From NCBI GenBank assembly GCA_947487325.1, contig CANKWG010000024.1, positions 1-16,650 of the forward strand: a stretch of 16,650 bases of DNA, read 5' to 3'. A program made the position numbers and the translations under genes. This stretch comes from Oxalobacteraceae bacterium (GTDB lineage: Bacteria; Pseudomonadota; Gammaproteobacteria; Burkholderiales; Burkholderiaceae_D). This document shows, one piece after another, positions 8,113-14,952 of the stretch; the stretch's first letter is position 1, and each line of letters opens with the position of its first letter. The notes beneath the pieces were generated by a model. The model did no database searches. It saw only the letters and a list, made by a program, of their open reading frames with translations, and was not told the DNA's origin.

Positions 8113-10758
8113 CTAGACTCTTCTCTCGTCTTCCGACATTACATTGCCGTGCCATTCCTCCGAATCCTCCGAATCATAGAATTTGCTAATCATGACGCTA
8201 TCCTCCTCATTGCCGTCATCATTACCATGGTGTTTTTTGGTGTCTGATTCAGAAGCAGGGTCCACTGTCACCCGACGCAGATTAGTTGTGACAGACTTGG
8301 GTTTGCTGCCCTCGCCAAAAATCGCGTACGCAGCTGTTTTGTATAGCCCGACATATGCACCTCGCATGGTAAACCCAACTGGAGGTGCTATCAGCGCAAC
8401 GGCAGGAATGGCATGGCCTAAAAACATATGCAAGGGATCGGAGCTTTGTTTAAGTCCATCAGTTAAATAACTGATACCGGCTACCTGCTGCAGTGTAGTG
8501 ATCCTTGACGCGATTTCTCCAAATGTATCTATCCGATTTCCCTCTTTCCACATATTTTCCAATTCCGTTCTAAAAATCCCGAGATGCCTTGATTTAGCCT
8601 CTGCGACTGCCAAAGATTTTTCCGTTGTATGCAGCTTTGCTTTGAGCTTTTCCAGATGTTTCAAGTCTGCTTCACTCGGAGCGGATTTTGCATTAATAAC
8701 ATTAGCAGCATTCTTGAGGTCATCTTTCAGAGAATTAAGCATGTCTACTTCCGCCGCGAAAATTTCGCGCGTGGGTGTAAAGATTTCTTTTGCACCCGGC
8801 TGCTTGCTTCTAAAGTATTGTTGCGCTAGTACATAAGATGCGCCTGACAATGCTCCGGCTGCTCCATGCATAAAAGTTTCGGCAGTGATGCTTCCCGGGT
8901 TTTTATCGTGAAAAAATTTTGAACCACCTGCCACAAAACAAGCTTTGGCGGTGTAATTAACTGAGTAGGCATAGTAGCCAACCTCTTCAGTCAATTGGCG
9001 CTGCCTGAACATGCTGAGATAAGAGCGCTCTTCACCAAGTCTTTGTTCTATAGTCAGCTTTCCTTTGTGATCTGGATTTTTACTCGCATATTTTTTCTCA
9101 TCGAGGGTATTGGTTCTTCTTGCTCGTATATAAGCAGCTTTTAATTTGTAATAATTTTCCATTTCTGCCAGTACAGGACTAGTCCAAGAACTAGCCGCAA
9201 CTTGCATCACTATAGGTTTGGCAAAAATATGATGAAGTGCGCCGCCAATAAGGGGCGCTAAAAAATAAGCAACAAAGGGTGATGTTCTGCTTAAGCTATT
9301 TGCAATGAAAAATGAAAATCCAAACCCAAGTGTACCAGCCAGTAAATTCCAGGCAGAGATTTTCATATGTCCTGTATCAGAATTCTGATAATACTGTTTC
9401 AGCTCCTCCAATTTTTTCGTATGTGTATCTTCAAGGTCTTTCGTTGTTTTAGATTTTATGGAGGCGATAAATTCCTTGTCGTTAGCTGTAATTTCAGTCG
9501 CCGAGAAGGGTGCATTTTCAATCTCTGCAATCCGCATGCAAAAAATGGCTTCGCGCGTCAATATTTTTGCGAGCTCCTTCTTGCAATTGCTAATCAGGGC
9601 TTTATATTTCGAAGCAATTTCGCCTTTTTCTCTACCGGCTTCTGTCTCTTCATCAAAATGTAATTCAAGTTCAGCGATTTTTTTATTCAGTTTTTTTATC
9701 TCATGATTTTCATGGCGTATCGCCCTATTCAGTTCGGCAATCTCAGCCAACTCTGACGGGCTGAATTTATGAACTTCTGCTTCTGGAAAGTGAATTTTGC
9801 TCTCCTGTGTTTTACTGAAAATACCTTTCAAATTTTCTCTGGGAGCAGTTCGCGTTCGTTGTATTGCGGAATTTGGCTTTATATTTCCTGAGATGAGTGG
9901 GGCGTGTTTGATGTTGTCTTCGTCATCATTTGTGCCGTCCATCTGAATTTGGCGAACAGCAATTTTCGTTGCCTGATTTATTTCACCGGCATTTGATTCT
10001 TTCTGCGATAACTCGCGAATGCGCAGCAAGACTGCATCACGTTCTGAGTATTTTATTTTGAGTTCGATAGATATCTGATCCGCTGTTTTCTGATCGAGGT
10101 TTTTGTGGCTTGATAACTCTTGTATTTTTTTACATATTTCATGGATTTCATCATCTTTAGTTTTCAGAAGGGCTGAGAGGATATTCAAACGCTCTTCCAG
10201 TGTTTCTTTACCCAACGATGTGCTTTCATTGCCATAATTTTCCGTACTTTCTTCATCATCACCAACTTTTTCTGAGGATGAGCTGAATTCCCTTAACTCT
10301 TCAGTCTTCATCTCCTTGCGGTTCTTCCTCGCAGGCGAATGATTAGCATAAGATTCGGTTTCATCTTGGCTGCCAGAAATAGTTTCGATCTGGCCTATTT
10401 CCTGATTCAGTTTTTTGTATTCTTTTTTTGCACTTACTATTTTTTTTTCAAGAGCATCAAGCTGTTTTAGGCTTGCACCCGATTTGCGCTCAGATTTTAT
10501 CTTTTCACGCAAAGCCTTAATGTGTTCCTCTTTTTTTGTTAGCTGGTTTAAAAGATTTTCTTTTTTACTGTTTGCTACTTTTGTTTTTTCATCGTGCTTT
10601 TCAGTCGGATAGCTAGTGGTATGACTTTCGGTTTTTTGCTGGAGACGCGTAAGGTCAGTCTTTTCATTTTCGCTAGGTTTTACTTTGCTGGGCGATGCCT
10701 CCTGCAATTGTTGAAAATAGTTGAGATCTACTTTTCTTGAGCGTTTTGTTGAATTCAT
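8113..10758 (-). CDS. Large coiled-coil/membrane-segment protein, candidate type III effector
   Basis: I do not recognise a family for this 881-residue protein. Residues 1-60 are polar (Ser, Thr, Gln, Lys) with no Sec signal, as in many type III substrates. Three charged coiled-coil segments follow, near 66-127, 187-254 and 335-416. The second half has hydrophobic stretches at about 467-489, 494-521, 629-647 and 777-815, with Gly/Ala-rich packing (AGTLGFGFSFF, HGAAGALSGASYV, HAIPAVALIAPPVGF). A second helical charged part lies at 664-760, and the tail (836-881) is strongly acidic. The start is secure: AGGAG stands 7 bases before the ATG and overlaps the stop of the chaperone gene upstream. 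Sampled lines are very AT-rich (20 G+C of 60 at 9121-9180; 22 of 60 at 9601-9660), unlike the flanking genes, which suggests horizontal acquisition. The chaperone neighbour supports an injected effector; a membrane-inserting translocator or a non-secreted surface or phage-related protein are alternatives. Confidence 0.8.
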   Translation of the reverse strand: MNSTKRSRKVDLNYFQQLQEASPSKVKPSENEKTDLTRLQQKTESHTTSYPTEKHDEKTKVANSKKENLLNQLTKKEEHIKALREKIKSERKSGASLKQLDALEKKIVSAKKEYKKLNQEIGQIETISGSQDETESYANHSPARKNRKEMKTEELREFSSSSEKVGDDEESTENYGNESTSLGKETLEERLNILSALLKTKDDEIHEICKKIQELSSHKNLDQKTADQISIELKIKYSERDAVLLRIRELSQKESNAGEINQATKIAVRQIQMDGTNDDEDNIKHAPLISGNIKPNSAIQRTRTAPRENLKGIFSKTQESKIHFPEAEVHKFSPSELAEIAELNRAIRHENHEIKKLNKKIAELELHFDEETEAGREKGEIASKYKALISNCKKELAKILTREAIFCMRIAEIENAPFSATEITANDKEFIASIKSKTTKDLEDTHTKKLEELKQYYQNSDTGHMKISAWNLLAGTLGFGFSFFIANSLSRTSPFVAYFLAPLIGGALHHIFAKPIVMQVAASSWTSPVLAEMENYYKLKAAYIRARRTNTLDEKKYASKNPDHKGKLTIEQRLGEERSYLSMFRQRQLTEEVGYYAYSVNYTAKACFVAGGSKFFHDKNPGSITAETFMHGAAGALSGASYVLAQQYFRSKQPGAKEIFTPTREIFAAEVDMLNSLKDDLKNAANVINAKSAPSEADLKHLEKLKAKLHTTEKSLAVAEAKSRHLGIFRTELENMWKEGNRIDTFGEIASRITTLQQVAGISYLTDGLKQSSDPLHMFLGHAIPAVALIAPPVGFTMRGAYVGLYKTAAYAIFGEGSKPKSVTTNLRRVTVDPASESDTKKHHGNDDGNEEDSVMISKFYDSEDSEEWHGNVMSEDERRV

Positions 10759-10765
10759 GATCTCT

Positions 10766-10770
10766 CTCCT
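10766..10770 (-). promoter_or_regulatory. Shine-Dalgarno overlapping the chaperone stop codon
   Basis: Read on the minus strand, AGGAG shares bases with the chaperone TAG stop (10771-10769) and stands 7 bases before the ATG of the 881-residue gene. This fixes the start of the large gene and points to translational coupling of chaperone and substrate. Confidence 0.8.
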
Positions 10771-11239
10771 ATACCAGACCGTGCAGGGTGGGATTAAATG
10801 AGCGCTCGAGGATGTCCGTCAAGGGCTGCGCATTGTCGGGGTCAAGCAAGTTGCGTTTGAGGTTGGTGGCATGGACGCTGTAAGCCTGAAGAATCTTTGC
10901 CAATTCTTCCGCTGTCATCAGGTCGGGGTACAGAAAATGCTGGACGAAAATGACGCTATCACTTTCGGGGTCGAAGCCGTAGACACCTGCTGTTTTGGTG
11001 CCGGTCAGGAGATTGATGGCCAGCAGGCGCTCGAAAATTTCTTCTCTGTCTAGCTCTGAGACCTTGCCAATGTCGATGTAACAGAGGATGCGGTCAGGCG
11101 CCTTAGCCTCTTCAAAAAAAAGTCCGACCGGTACGCCATCAATCTCGGTCATGCCCGTCTCTGCAAACGCTTCCGGGTCTTTGTCATTCAATGCCCTGCT
11201 GGTTGCACGGCATAAATTTTTAAATTTTGTCTGATCCAT
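10769..11239 (-). CDS. CesT/Tir-type (class I) type III secretion chaperone
   Basis: The 156-residue acidic protein fits the small, dimeric class I chaperones that bind the N-terminal region of one effector and keep it competent for secretion. The fold pattern is visible: N-terminal helix (about 3-18), strands around TEIDGVPVGLFFEEA (31-45) and RILCYIDIGKV (50-60), the dimer helix REEIFERLLAINLL (65-78), paired strands TAGVYGFDPESDSVIFVQHF (83-102), and the C-terminal helix TAEELAKILQAYSVHATNLK (109-128). The GFDPESDSVIF turn and the closing helix are characteristic. AGGAG stands 8 bases before the ATG. It directly precedes, and is probably coupled to, the large candidate effector, the usual chaperone-substrate order. 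Its composition (30 G+C of 60 at 10861-10920) is closer to the chromosome than that of its partner. A YbjN-like protein is the main alternative, judged less likely. Confidence 0.85.
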   Translation of the reverse strand: MDQTKFKNLCRATSRALNDKDPEAFAETGMTEIDGVPVGLFFEEAKAPDRILCYIDIGKVSELDREEIFERLLAINLLTGTKTAGVYGFDPESDSVIFVQHFLYPDLMTAEELAKILQAYSVHATNLKRNLLDPDNAQPLTDILERSFNPTLHGLV

Positions 11240-11411
11240 GATGATGTCTCCTTATTGTTTTTGAAATAGTCGATGAGTCCAGCAATCCGATAATCGTCGG
11301 TGTGGACCACAGCTTTTGGGTAACAGGAAATTCAGGAAGGTTCAGTTCGGGATGTTGCGGAGATATGCGATGGATCAGCAAAAACCATCGATTTTTTATG
11401 CGAGTGGGTTT

Positions 11412-11452
11412 GTCGCGCGCAGTGTGCGACCTACGAGCGATTTTTTTGCTCG
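11412..11452. repeat. Double hairpin, REP-like
   Basis: Two adjacent palindromes are separated by CTA. The first (11412-11430) has a seven-pair stem, GTCGCGC with GTGCGAC including one G-T pair, and a five-base loop. The second (11434-11452) has CGAGC with GCTCG around a nine-base loop containing seven Ts. Paired hairpins of this size in a non-coding gap resemble repetitive extragenic palindromes. No second copy is obvious in this window, so membership of a repeat family is not shown. Confidence 0.5.
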
Positions 11453-11511
11453 ATTATCGAACGTTATGTTCTTGTAAAAGCAGAATTTACGTGTTGAGGA
11501 GAGATAACGCA

Positions 11512-11539
11512 TCCCTGAAGTGCCCAATCACTTCAGGGA
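11512..11539. repeat. Perfect 11-bp hairpin downstream of the peroxidase gene
   Basis: TCCCTGAAGTG (11512-11522) pairs perfectly with CACTTCAGGGA (11529-11539) around the six-base loop CCCAAT. It is 51 bases after the peroxidase stop on the minus strand. No T-run follows on either strand, so it is not a standard intrinsic terminator. The loop can also pair with TTGGG at 11575-11579. Confidence 0.6.
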
Positions 11540-11589
11540 AGTCTAGGTTATATATTTGCCTAAATTTTTCTTGTTTGGGCGCTATTACT

Positions 11590-12075
11590 TTACATGTCAA
11601 GTAGTGCTTGAATATCGCGATCGAGATCGGCCGGTCGTGTGGTCGGCGCAAAGCGCTCTTGCACTTTACCTTCCCGGTTGACCAGGAATTTTGTGAAATT
11701 CCATTTGATGCCCTCAGTACCTAGGACACCAGTCGCCTCGCTCTTGAGCAACTGAAACAAGGGATGAGCATTCGAGCCGTTCACATCAACCTTCTCAAAC
11801 ATGGGGAAACTGACCCCATAATTTTTTTCGCAAAACGCGCCAATGTCGGCGGCACTGCCTGGCTCCTGTGCGCCAAATTGATTGCACGGGAAGCCCAATA
11901 CGACCAATCCCTGGTCTTTGTATTGGCGGTACAGCGCTTCCAGACCTTCATACTGGCCAGTGAAGCCGCATTGGCTGGCGGTATTGACGATCAGTAATAC
12001 CTTGCCTTGAAATTCGTTCAGGCTTAGGGGTTTGCCCGTCAGCGTGTTGGCGGTGATGTCGTAAATGCTACTCAT
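11590..12075 (-). CDS. Glutathione peroxidase family thiol peroxidase
   Basis: The 161-residue protein reduces hydrogen peroxide and organic hydroperoxides using glutathione or thioredoxin. It has the peroxidatic cysteine in NTASQCGFT (C36), the GPx motif GFPCNQFGAQEPG (61-73) and the WNFTKFLV block (125-132) that supplies the catalytic Trp and Asn. It is a cysteine enzyme, not a selenoprotein. C82 in FCEKNYGVSFPMF is suitably placed as a resolving cysteine, which would favour thioredoxin as reductant; this is inference from family knowledge. The frame opens at 12120, but the ATG at 12075 gives the normal GPx N-terminus (MSSIYDITANTLTGKPL) and has AGGAG 5 bases before it. There is no signal peptide, so it is cytoplasmic. 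It is divergent from yggS across 68 bases. Confidence 0.95.
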   Translation of the reverse strand: MSSIYDITANTLTGKPLSLNEFQGKVLLIVNTASQCGFTGQYEGLEALYRQYKDQGLVVLGFPCNQFGAQEPGSAADIGAFCEKNYGVSFPMFEKVDVNGSNAHPLFQLLKSEATGVLGTEGIKWNFTKFLVNREGKVQERFAPTTRPADLDRDIQALLDM

Positions 12076-12143
12076 GGTCTCTCCTGTGGGTGTGCCGCGC
12101 CGGCGCGCCGGGGTAATCAAACGATGGGGGATAATAGCGTCCT

Positions 12144-12845
12144 ATGTCTATTTCTGCTCGCCTCGATCAAGTCCGGCAAGCCATCTCAGCGGCGGCGCGG
12201 GATGCCGCGCGCCCACCGGAGTCCGTATTGCTGATCGCCGTCTCCAAGACCTTTGGTCCGGACGCGGTCATTGCGGCGGCTGACGCCGGTCAGCGCATGT
12301 TTGGCGAGAATTATCTGCAAGAGGCGCTGGACAAGAAGGTGGCTGTCGCTGCGGCGCGTCCCGATCTGGCACTCGAATGGCATTTCATCGGCCCGATTCA
12401 GAGTAATAAGACGCGGCCTATTGCCGAAAATTTTGATTGGGTGCACGCGGTGGATCGCGAAAAAATCGCGCAACGTTTATCCGACCAGCGGCCGGCGCAT
12501 CTCCCGCCCTTGCATATTTGTTTGCAGGTGAATGTCAGCGGCGAGGATAGCAAGAGCGGCGTTTCACCGGACGAGCTGTTGCCGCTGGCGCGGGCTGTTT
12601 CAGCGATGCCGCATCTTCAGTTACGCGGCTTGATGGCGATTCCGGAGCCGACTGAGGACGCTGAACGCCAGCGGGCGCCGTTCATTCAGCTGCGTCAGCT
12701 GGCACAGCAACTGCGCGAGGCGGGGATCGAAACCGACACGCTCTCAATGGGTATGTCGGCCGATATGGCAGCGGCGATTGCCGAGGGCGCGACGATGGTC
12801 AGAGTAGGTACTGCAATTTTTGGACAACGTGACTATGCAAAATAA
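12144..12845 (+). CDS. yggS: YggS/PLPBP family pyridoxal-phosphate homeostasis protein
   Basis: This 233-residue single-domain protein has the alanine-racemase-like TIM barrel of the YggS/PROSC family, which binds PLP and keeps vitamin B6 and amino-acid pools in balance without a known catalytic reaction. The PLP lysine is K35 in LIAVSKTF; other family motifs are RMFGENYLQEA (51-61), WHFIGPIQSNK (79-89), CLQVNVSGEDSKSG (124-137), RGLMAIPEP and the phosphate-binding SMGMSADM with VRVGTAIFG near the end. No Shine-Dalgarno precedes the ATG; a -10-like GATAAT lies only 8 bases upstream (12130-12135). The 3' end overlaps proC by 11 bases. The yggS-proC pairing is common in Proteobacteria. Confidence 0.96.
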   Translation: MSISARLDQVRQAISAAARDAARPPESVLLIAVSKTFGPDAVIAAADAGQRMFGENYLQEALDKKVAVAAARPDLALEWHFIGPIQSNKTRPIAENFDWVHAVDREKIAQRLSDQRPAHLPPLHICLQVNVSGEDSKSGVSPDELLPLARAVSAMPHLQLRGLMAIPEPTEDAERQRAPFIQLRQLAQQLREAGIETDTLSMGMSADMAAAIAEGATMVRVGTAIFGQRDYAK

Positions 12846-13659
12846 TTTAAAGATTTGTTTTATTGGTGGCGGCAATATGGCGCAGGCACTGATCGGTGGC
12901 CTGGCTGGCAAGCTGACCGCTGCTGCGAATATTCATGTGGTGGATGTTAATCCCGACGCACTTGCTGCATTGAAGGCGCAGTTTGGTGTGCAGACATCCT
13001 CAGCGCCCGGTGGTGAAGTGGCCGCTGCCGATGTGCTGGTACTCGCTGTAAAGCCGCAGCAAATGCATGCGGTGGTCAGCAGTCTTGTACCGCATATGGG
13101 TGGACAATTGGTCTTGTCGATTGCGGCGGGTATACGCGCAGTTGATTTATCGCGCTGGCTGCATGGACATCAGGCGATCGTGCGCACCATGCCCAATACA
13201 CCTGCGCTGATCGGCAAAGGCGTGACGGGAATGATGGCAAGTGCCGGTGTGACGCCTGAGCAGCGTGCAACGGCCGACGCCATATTGAAAGCGGTTGGGC
13301 AAACTGTCTGGCTCGACGATGAAAGCCAGCTCGATGCCGTAACGGCGATTTCGGGCAGTGGCCCGGCGTATGTTTTTTATTTTCTGGAGGCGATGCAAAA
13401 GGCGGCGGTGGACTTGGGCCTGACAGCAGAGCAGGGCTATGCGCTGGCATTGGCAACGTTCACGGGCGCTTCTGCACTTGCTACGCAATCATCCGACCCG
13501 GCCAGTGTATTGCGCGAGCGCGTGACATCTAAAGGTGGCACAACGCATGCAGCGATTACGTCCATGCAGGCCGCAGGCGTAGGTGGGGCGATTGCTGCTG
13601 CTTTGCAGGCGGCGGCAAAACGTAGTCAGGAAATGGGCGAGGAGTTTGGCAAGGTCTGA
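12835..13659 (+). CDS. proC: Pyrroline-5-carboxylate reductase
   Basis: ProC reduces 1-pyrroline-5-carboxylate to proline with NAD(P)H, the last step of proline synthesis. The 274-residue product starts with the Rossmann motif CFIGGGNMAQALIGGL (8-23), then VLVLAVKPQQM (68-78), the signature TAISGSGPAYVFYFLEAM and the C-terminal VTSKGGTTHAAI dimer/active-site motif. I chose the ATG at 12835, 11 bases inside yggS, with GGA 11 bases upstream; the same frame also has a TTG at 12820 that would add only five residues. The overlap implies translational coupling with yggS. The gene is complete and ordinary. Confidence 0.96.
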   Translation: MQNNLKICFIGGGNMAQALIGGLAGKLTAAANIHVVDVNPDALAALKAQFGVQTSSAPGGEVAAADVLVLAVKPQQMHAVVSSLVPHMGGQLVLSIAAGIRAVDLSRWLHGHQAIVRTMPNTPALIGKGVTGMMASAGVTPEQRATADAILKAVGQTVWLDDESQLDAVTAISGSGPAYVFYFLEAMQKAAVDLGLTAEQGYALALATFTGASALATQSSDPASVLRERVTSKGGTTHAAITSMQAAGVGGAIAAALQAAAKRSQEMGEEFGKV

Positions 13660-13712
13660 TCCGATGAGCGGTGTGTTACTTGTCGTAGCAAGGCATGTTC
13701 AACGCATCAGAC

Positions 13713-13754
13713 AATCAAGCTATTGATTAAGTCATTGATCAAGTCATTTGACTC
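13713..13754. repeat. Short direct and inverted repeats between convergent genes
   Basis: ATTGATTAAGTC (13722-13733) is followed at once by ATTGATCAAGTC (13734-13745), an 11 of 12 match, then by a partial ATTTGACTC. AATCAA-GCTA-TTGATT (13713-13728) and AGTCA-TT-TGACT (13742-13753) are small palindromes in the same stretch. It lies between the convergent proC and pilU stops; there is no T-run, so a terminator role is unproven. Confidence 0.5.
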
Positions 13755-13813
13755 TTGTGCCATTCGGCGAGCGCAGCATTCTGGTGCTGTGATGAGATCG
13801 GACTTCAGCGGCT

Positions 13814-14950
13814 TTATATGATATCCAGTCCCTCAATCGACGCGCCCGTATCAGCAGCCTGCGAGTTTTTTCCATGCAGTTTGATAGCGAGCCGCAGATC
13901 ATTGACTGAGTCGGCGTTACGCAGTGCATCTTCGACAGAAATCTTCTCAGCATCGACCAGATCAAACAGTGCCTGATCAAAGGTCTGCATGCCAAGTTCG
14001 CGCGATTTTTTCATTAGCTCTTTGATCTGATGCACATCGCCATTGAAAATCAGGTCAGATATCAACGGCGAGTTCAGCATGATTTCCACCGCAGCGCAGC
14101 GTCCTTTGCCAGATTTGGCTGGGATCAGTCGCTGCGAAATCATGGCTCTCAGATTCAGCGACAAATCCATTAATACCTGCTGACGTCGCTCTTCTGGAAA
14201 AAAATTGACGATGCGGTCCAGCGCCTGATTCGCATTGTTGGCGTGCAGTGTGGCCAGGCACAGATGGCCAGTTTCTGCAAAGGCGATCGCATGATCCATC
14301 GTCTCTCTATCCCTGATTTCTCCAATCAGAATCACGTCGGGCGCCTGTCGCAAGGTGTTGCGTAATGCGGTGTGCCAATCGGCGGTATCGGTACCAACTT
14401 CGCGTTGCGTGATGATGCAGTTCATGTGGGGGTGCACGAATTCGACTGGGTCTTCGATGGTAATGATGTGCCCGTGACTGTTCGCGTTACGATGCCCGAT
14501 CATTGCGGCCAGCGTGGTCGATTTGCCGGAGCCGGTTGCGCCGACCATGATGATCAGTCCACGCTTGGACATCACGATATCTTTGAGCTGTGGCGGCACG
14601 TTCAGCGCATCAAGCGCAGGAATTTCGGTGGTGATGGTTCGAACGACCATGCCTGCTTTGGCTTGCTGCATGAAGGCGGAGACGCGAAACCTGCCTATGT
14701 CTTGCGGGCTGATGGCGAAATTGCATTCATGCGTTGAGTGAAATTCTGCTAGCTGTGATTCATTCATGAGTGCATGCACGAGTGCGGCACTTTCCTCCGC
14801 AGAGAGTATTGTTTTGGAGACCGGCGTGAGTTTGCCGCTGAATTTGATGGCCGGTGCAAAGCCGGCGGTAATAAAAAGATCCGATCCGCCTTTTTCTTTC
14901 ATCAGACCCAGCAATTGATGCATCAGTGATTGTGCGCGCGATAGTTCCAT
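13814..14950 (-). CDS. pilU: Type IV pilus retraction ATPase PilU
   Basis: PilU is a hexameric PilT-like ATPase that assists pilus retraction at the cytoplasmic base of the type IV pilus. The 378-residue product has an N-terminal PAS-like part (about 1-110) and a RecA-like core: Walker A GATGSGKST (137-145), the Asp box ITIEDPVEFVHPHMN (163-177), Walker B DVILIGEIRD (205-214, catalytic Glu211) and the His box AETGHLCLATLHANNA (225-240). The CAAVEIMLNSPLISDLIF block (about 285-302) replaces the AIRNLIRE motif of PilT, and the C-terminal extension is longer than in PilT; both separate PilU from PilT. It begins 2 bases after the pilT stop, so the two form an operon, and AGG stands 7 bases before the ATG. 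It is convergent with proC. Confidence 0.93.
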   Translation of the reverse strand: MELSRAQSLMHQLLGLMKEKGGSDLFITAGFAPAIKFSGKLTPVSKTILSAEESAALVHALMNESQLAEFHSTHECNFAISPQDIGRFRVSAFMQQAKAGMVVRTITTEIPALDALNVPPQLKDIVMSKRGLIIMVGATGSGKSTTLAAMIGHRNANSHGHIITIEDPVEFVHPHMNCIITQREVGTDTADWHTALRNTLRQAPDVILIGEIRDRETMDHAIAFAETGHLCLATLHANNANQALDRIVNFFPEERRQQVLMDLSLNLRAMISQRLIPAKSGKGRCAAVEIMLNSPLISDLIFNGDVHQIKELMKKSRELGMQTFDQALFDLVDAEKISVEDALRNADSVNDLRLAIKLHGKNSQAADTGASIEGLDII

Positions 14951-14952
14951 GA

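Larger units (their letters stand above)
11240..11589. other. Intergenic region upstream of the chaperone, 350 bases
   Basis: This gap between the chaperone start and the peroxidase stop must hold the promoter of the chaperone/effector unit. AGGAG for the chaperone is at 11248-11252 (minus). I found no convincing sigma-70 pair, no HrpL-type hrp box (GGAACC-N15/16-CCAC) and no TTCG-N16-TTCG hrpII/PIP-type box. It contains two palindromic elements (11412-11452 and 11512-11539). A 100-codon plus-strand frame opening at a GTG at 11302 covers these hairpins and the peroxidase 3' end, and is judged spurious. Confidence 0.6.

Noticed and set aside
9367..9706. Hydrophobic plus-strand frames opposite the large gene
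   Set aside because: They are the complement of Lys/Glu-rich coiled-coil codons, which reads as Phe/Leu/Ser-rich frames, and have no translation signals.
11240..11589. hrp box or PIP/hrpII box upstream of the chaperone
   Set aside because: TGAACC and CCAC words and single TTCG words occur, but none at the required spacing.
11302..11604. 100-codon plus-strand frame, Cys-rich
   Set aside because: It starts with GTG, has no Shine-Dalgarno, runs through two hairpins and into the antisense of the peroxidase gene.
12820..12834. TTG start for proC at 12820
   Set aside because: It adds five residues before the usual ProC N-terminus and lies deeper inside yggS; the ATG at 12835 is preferred.
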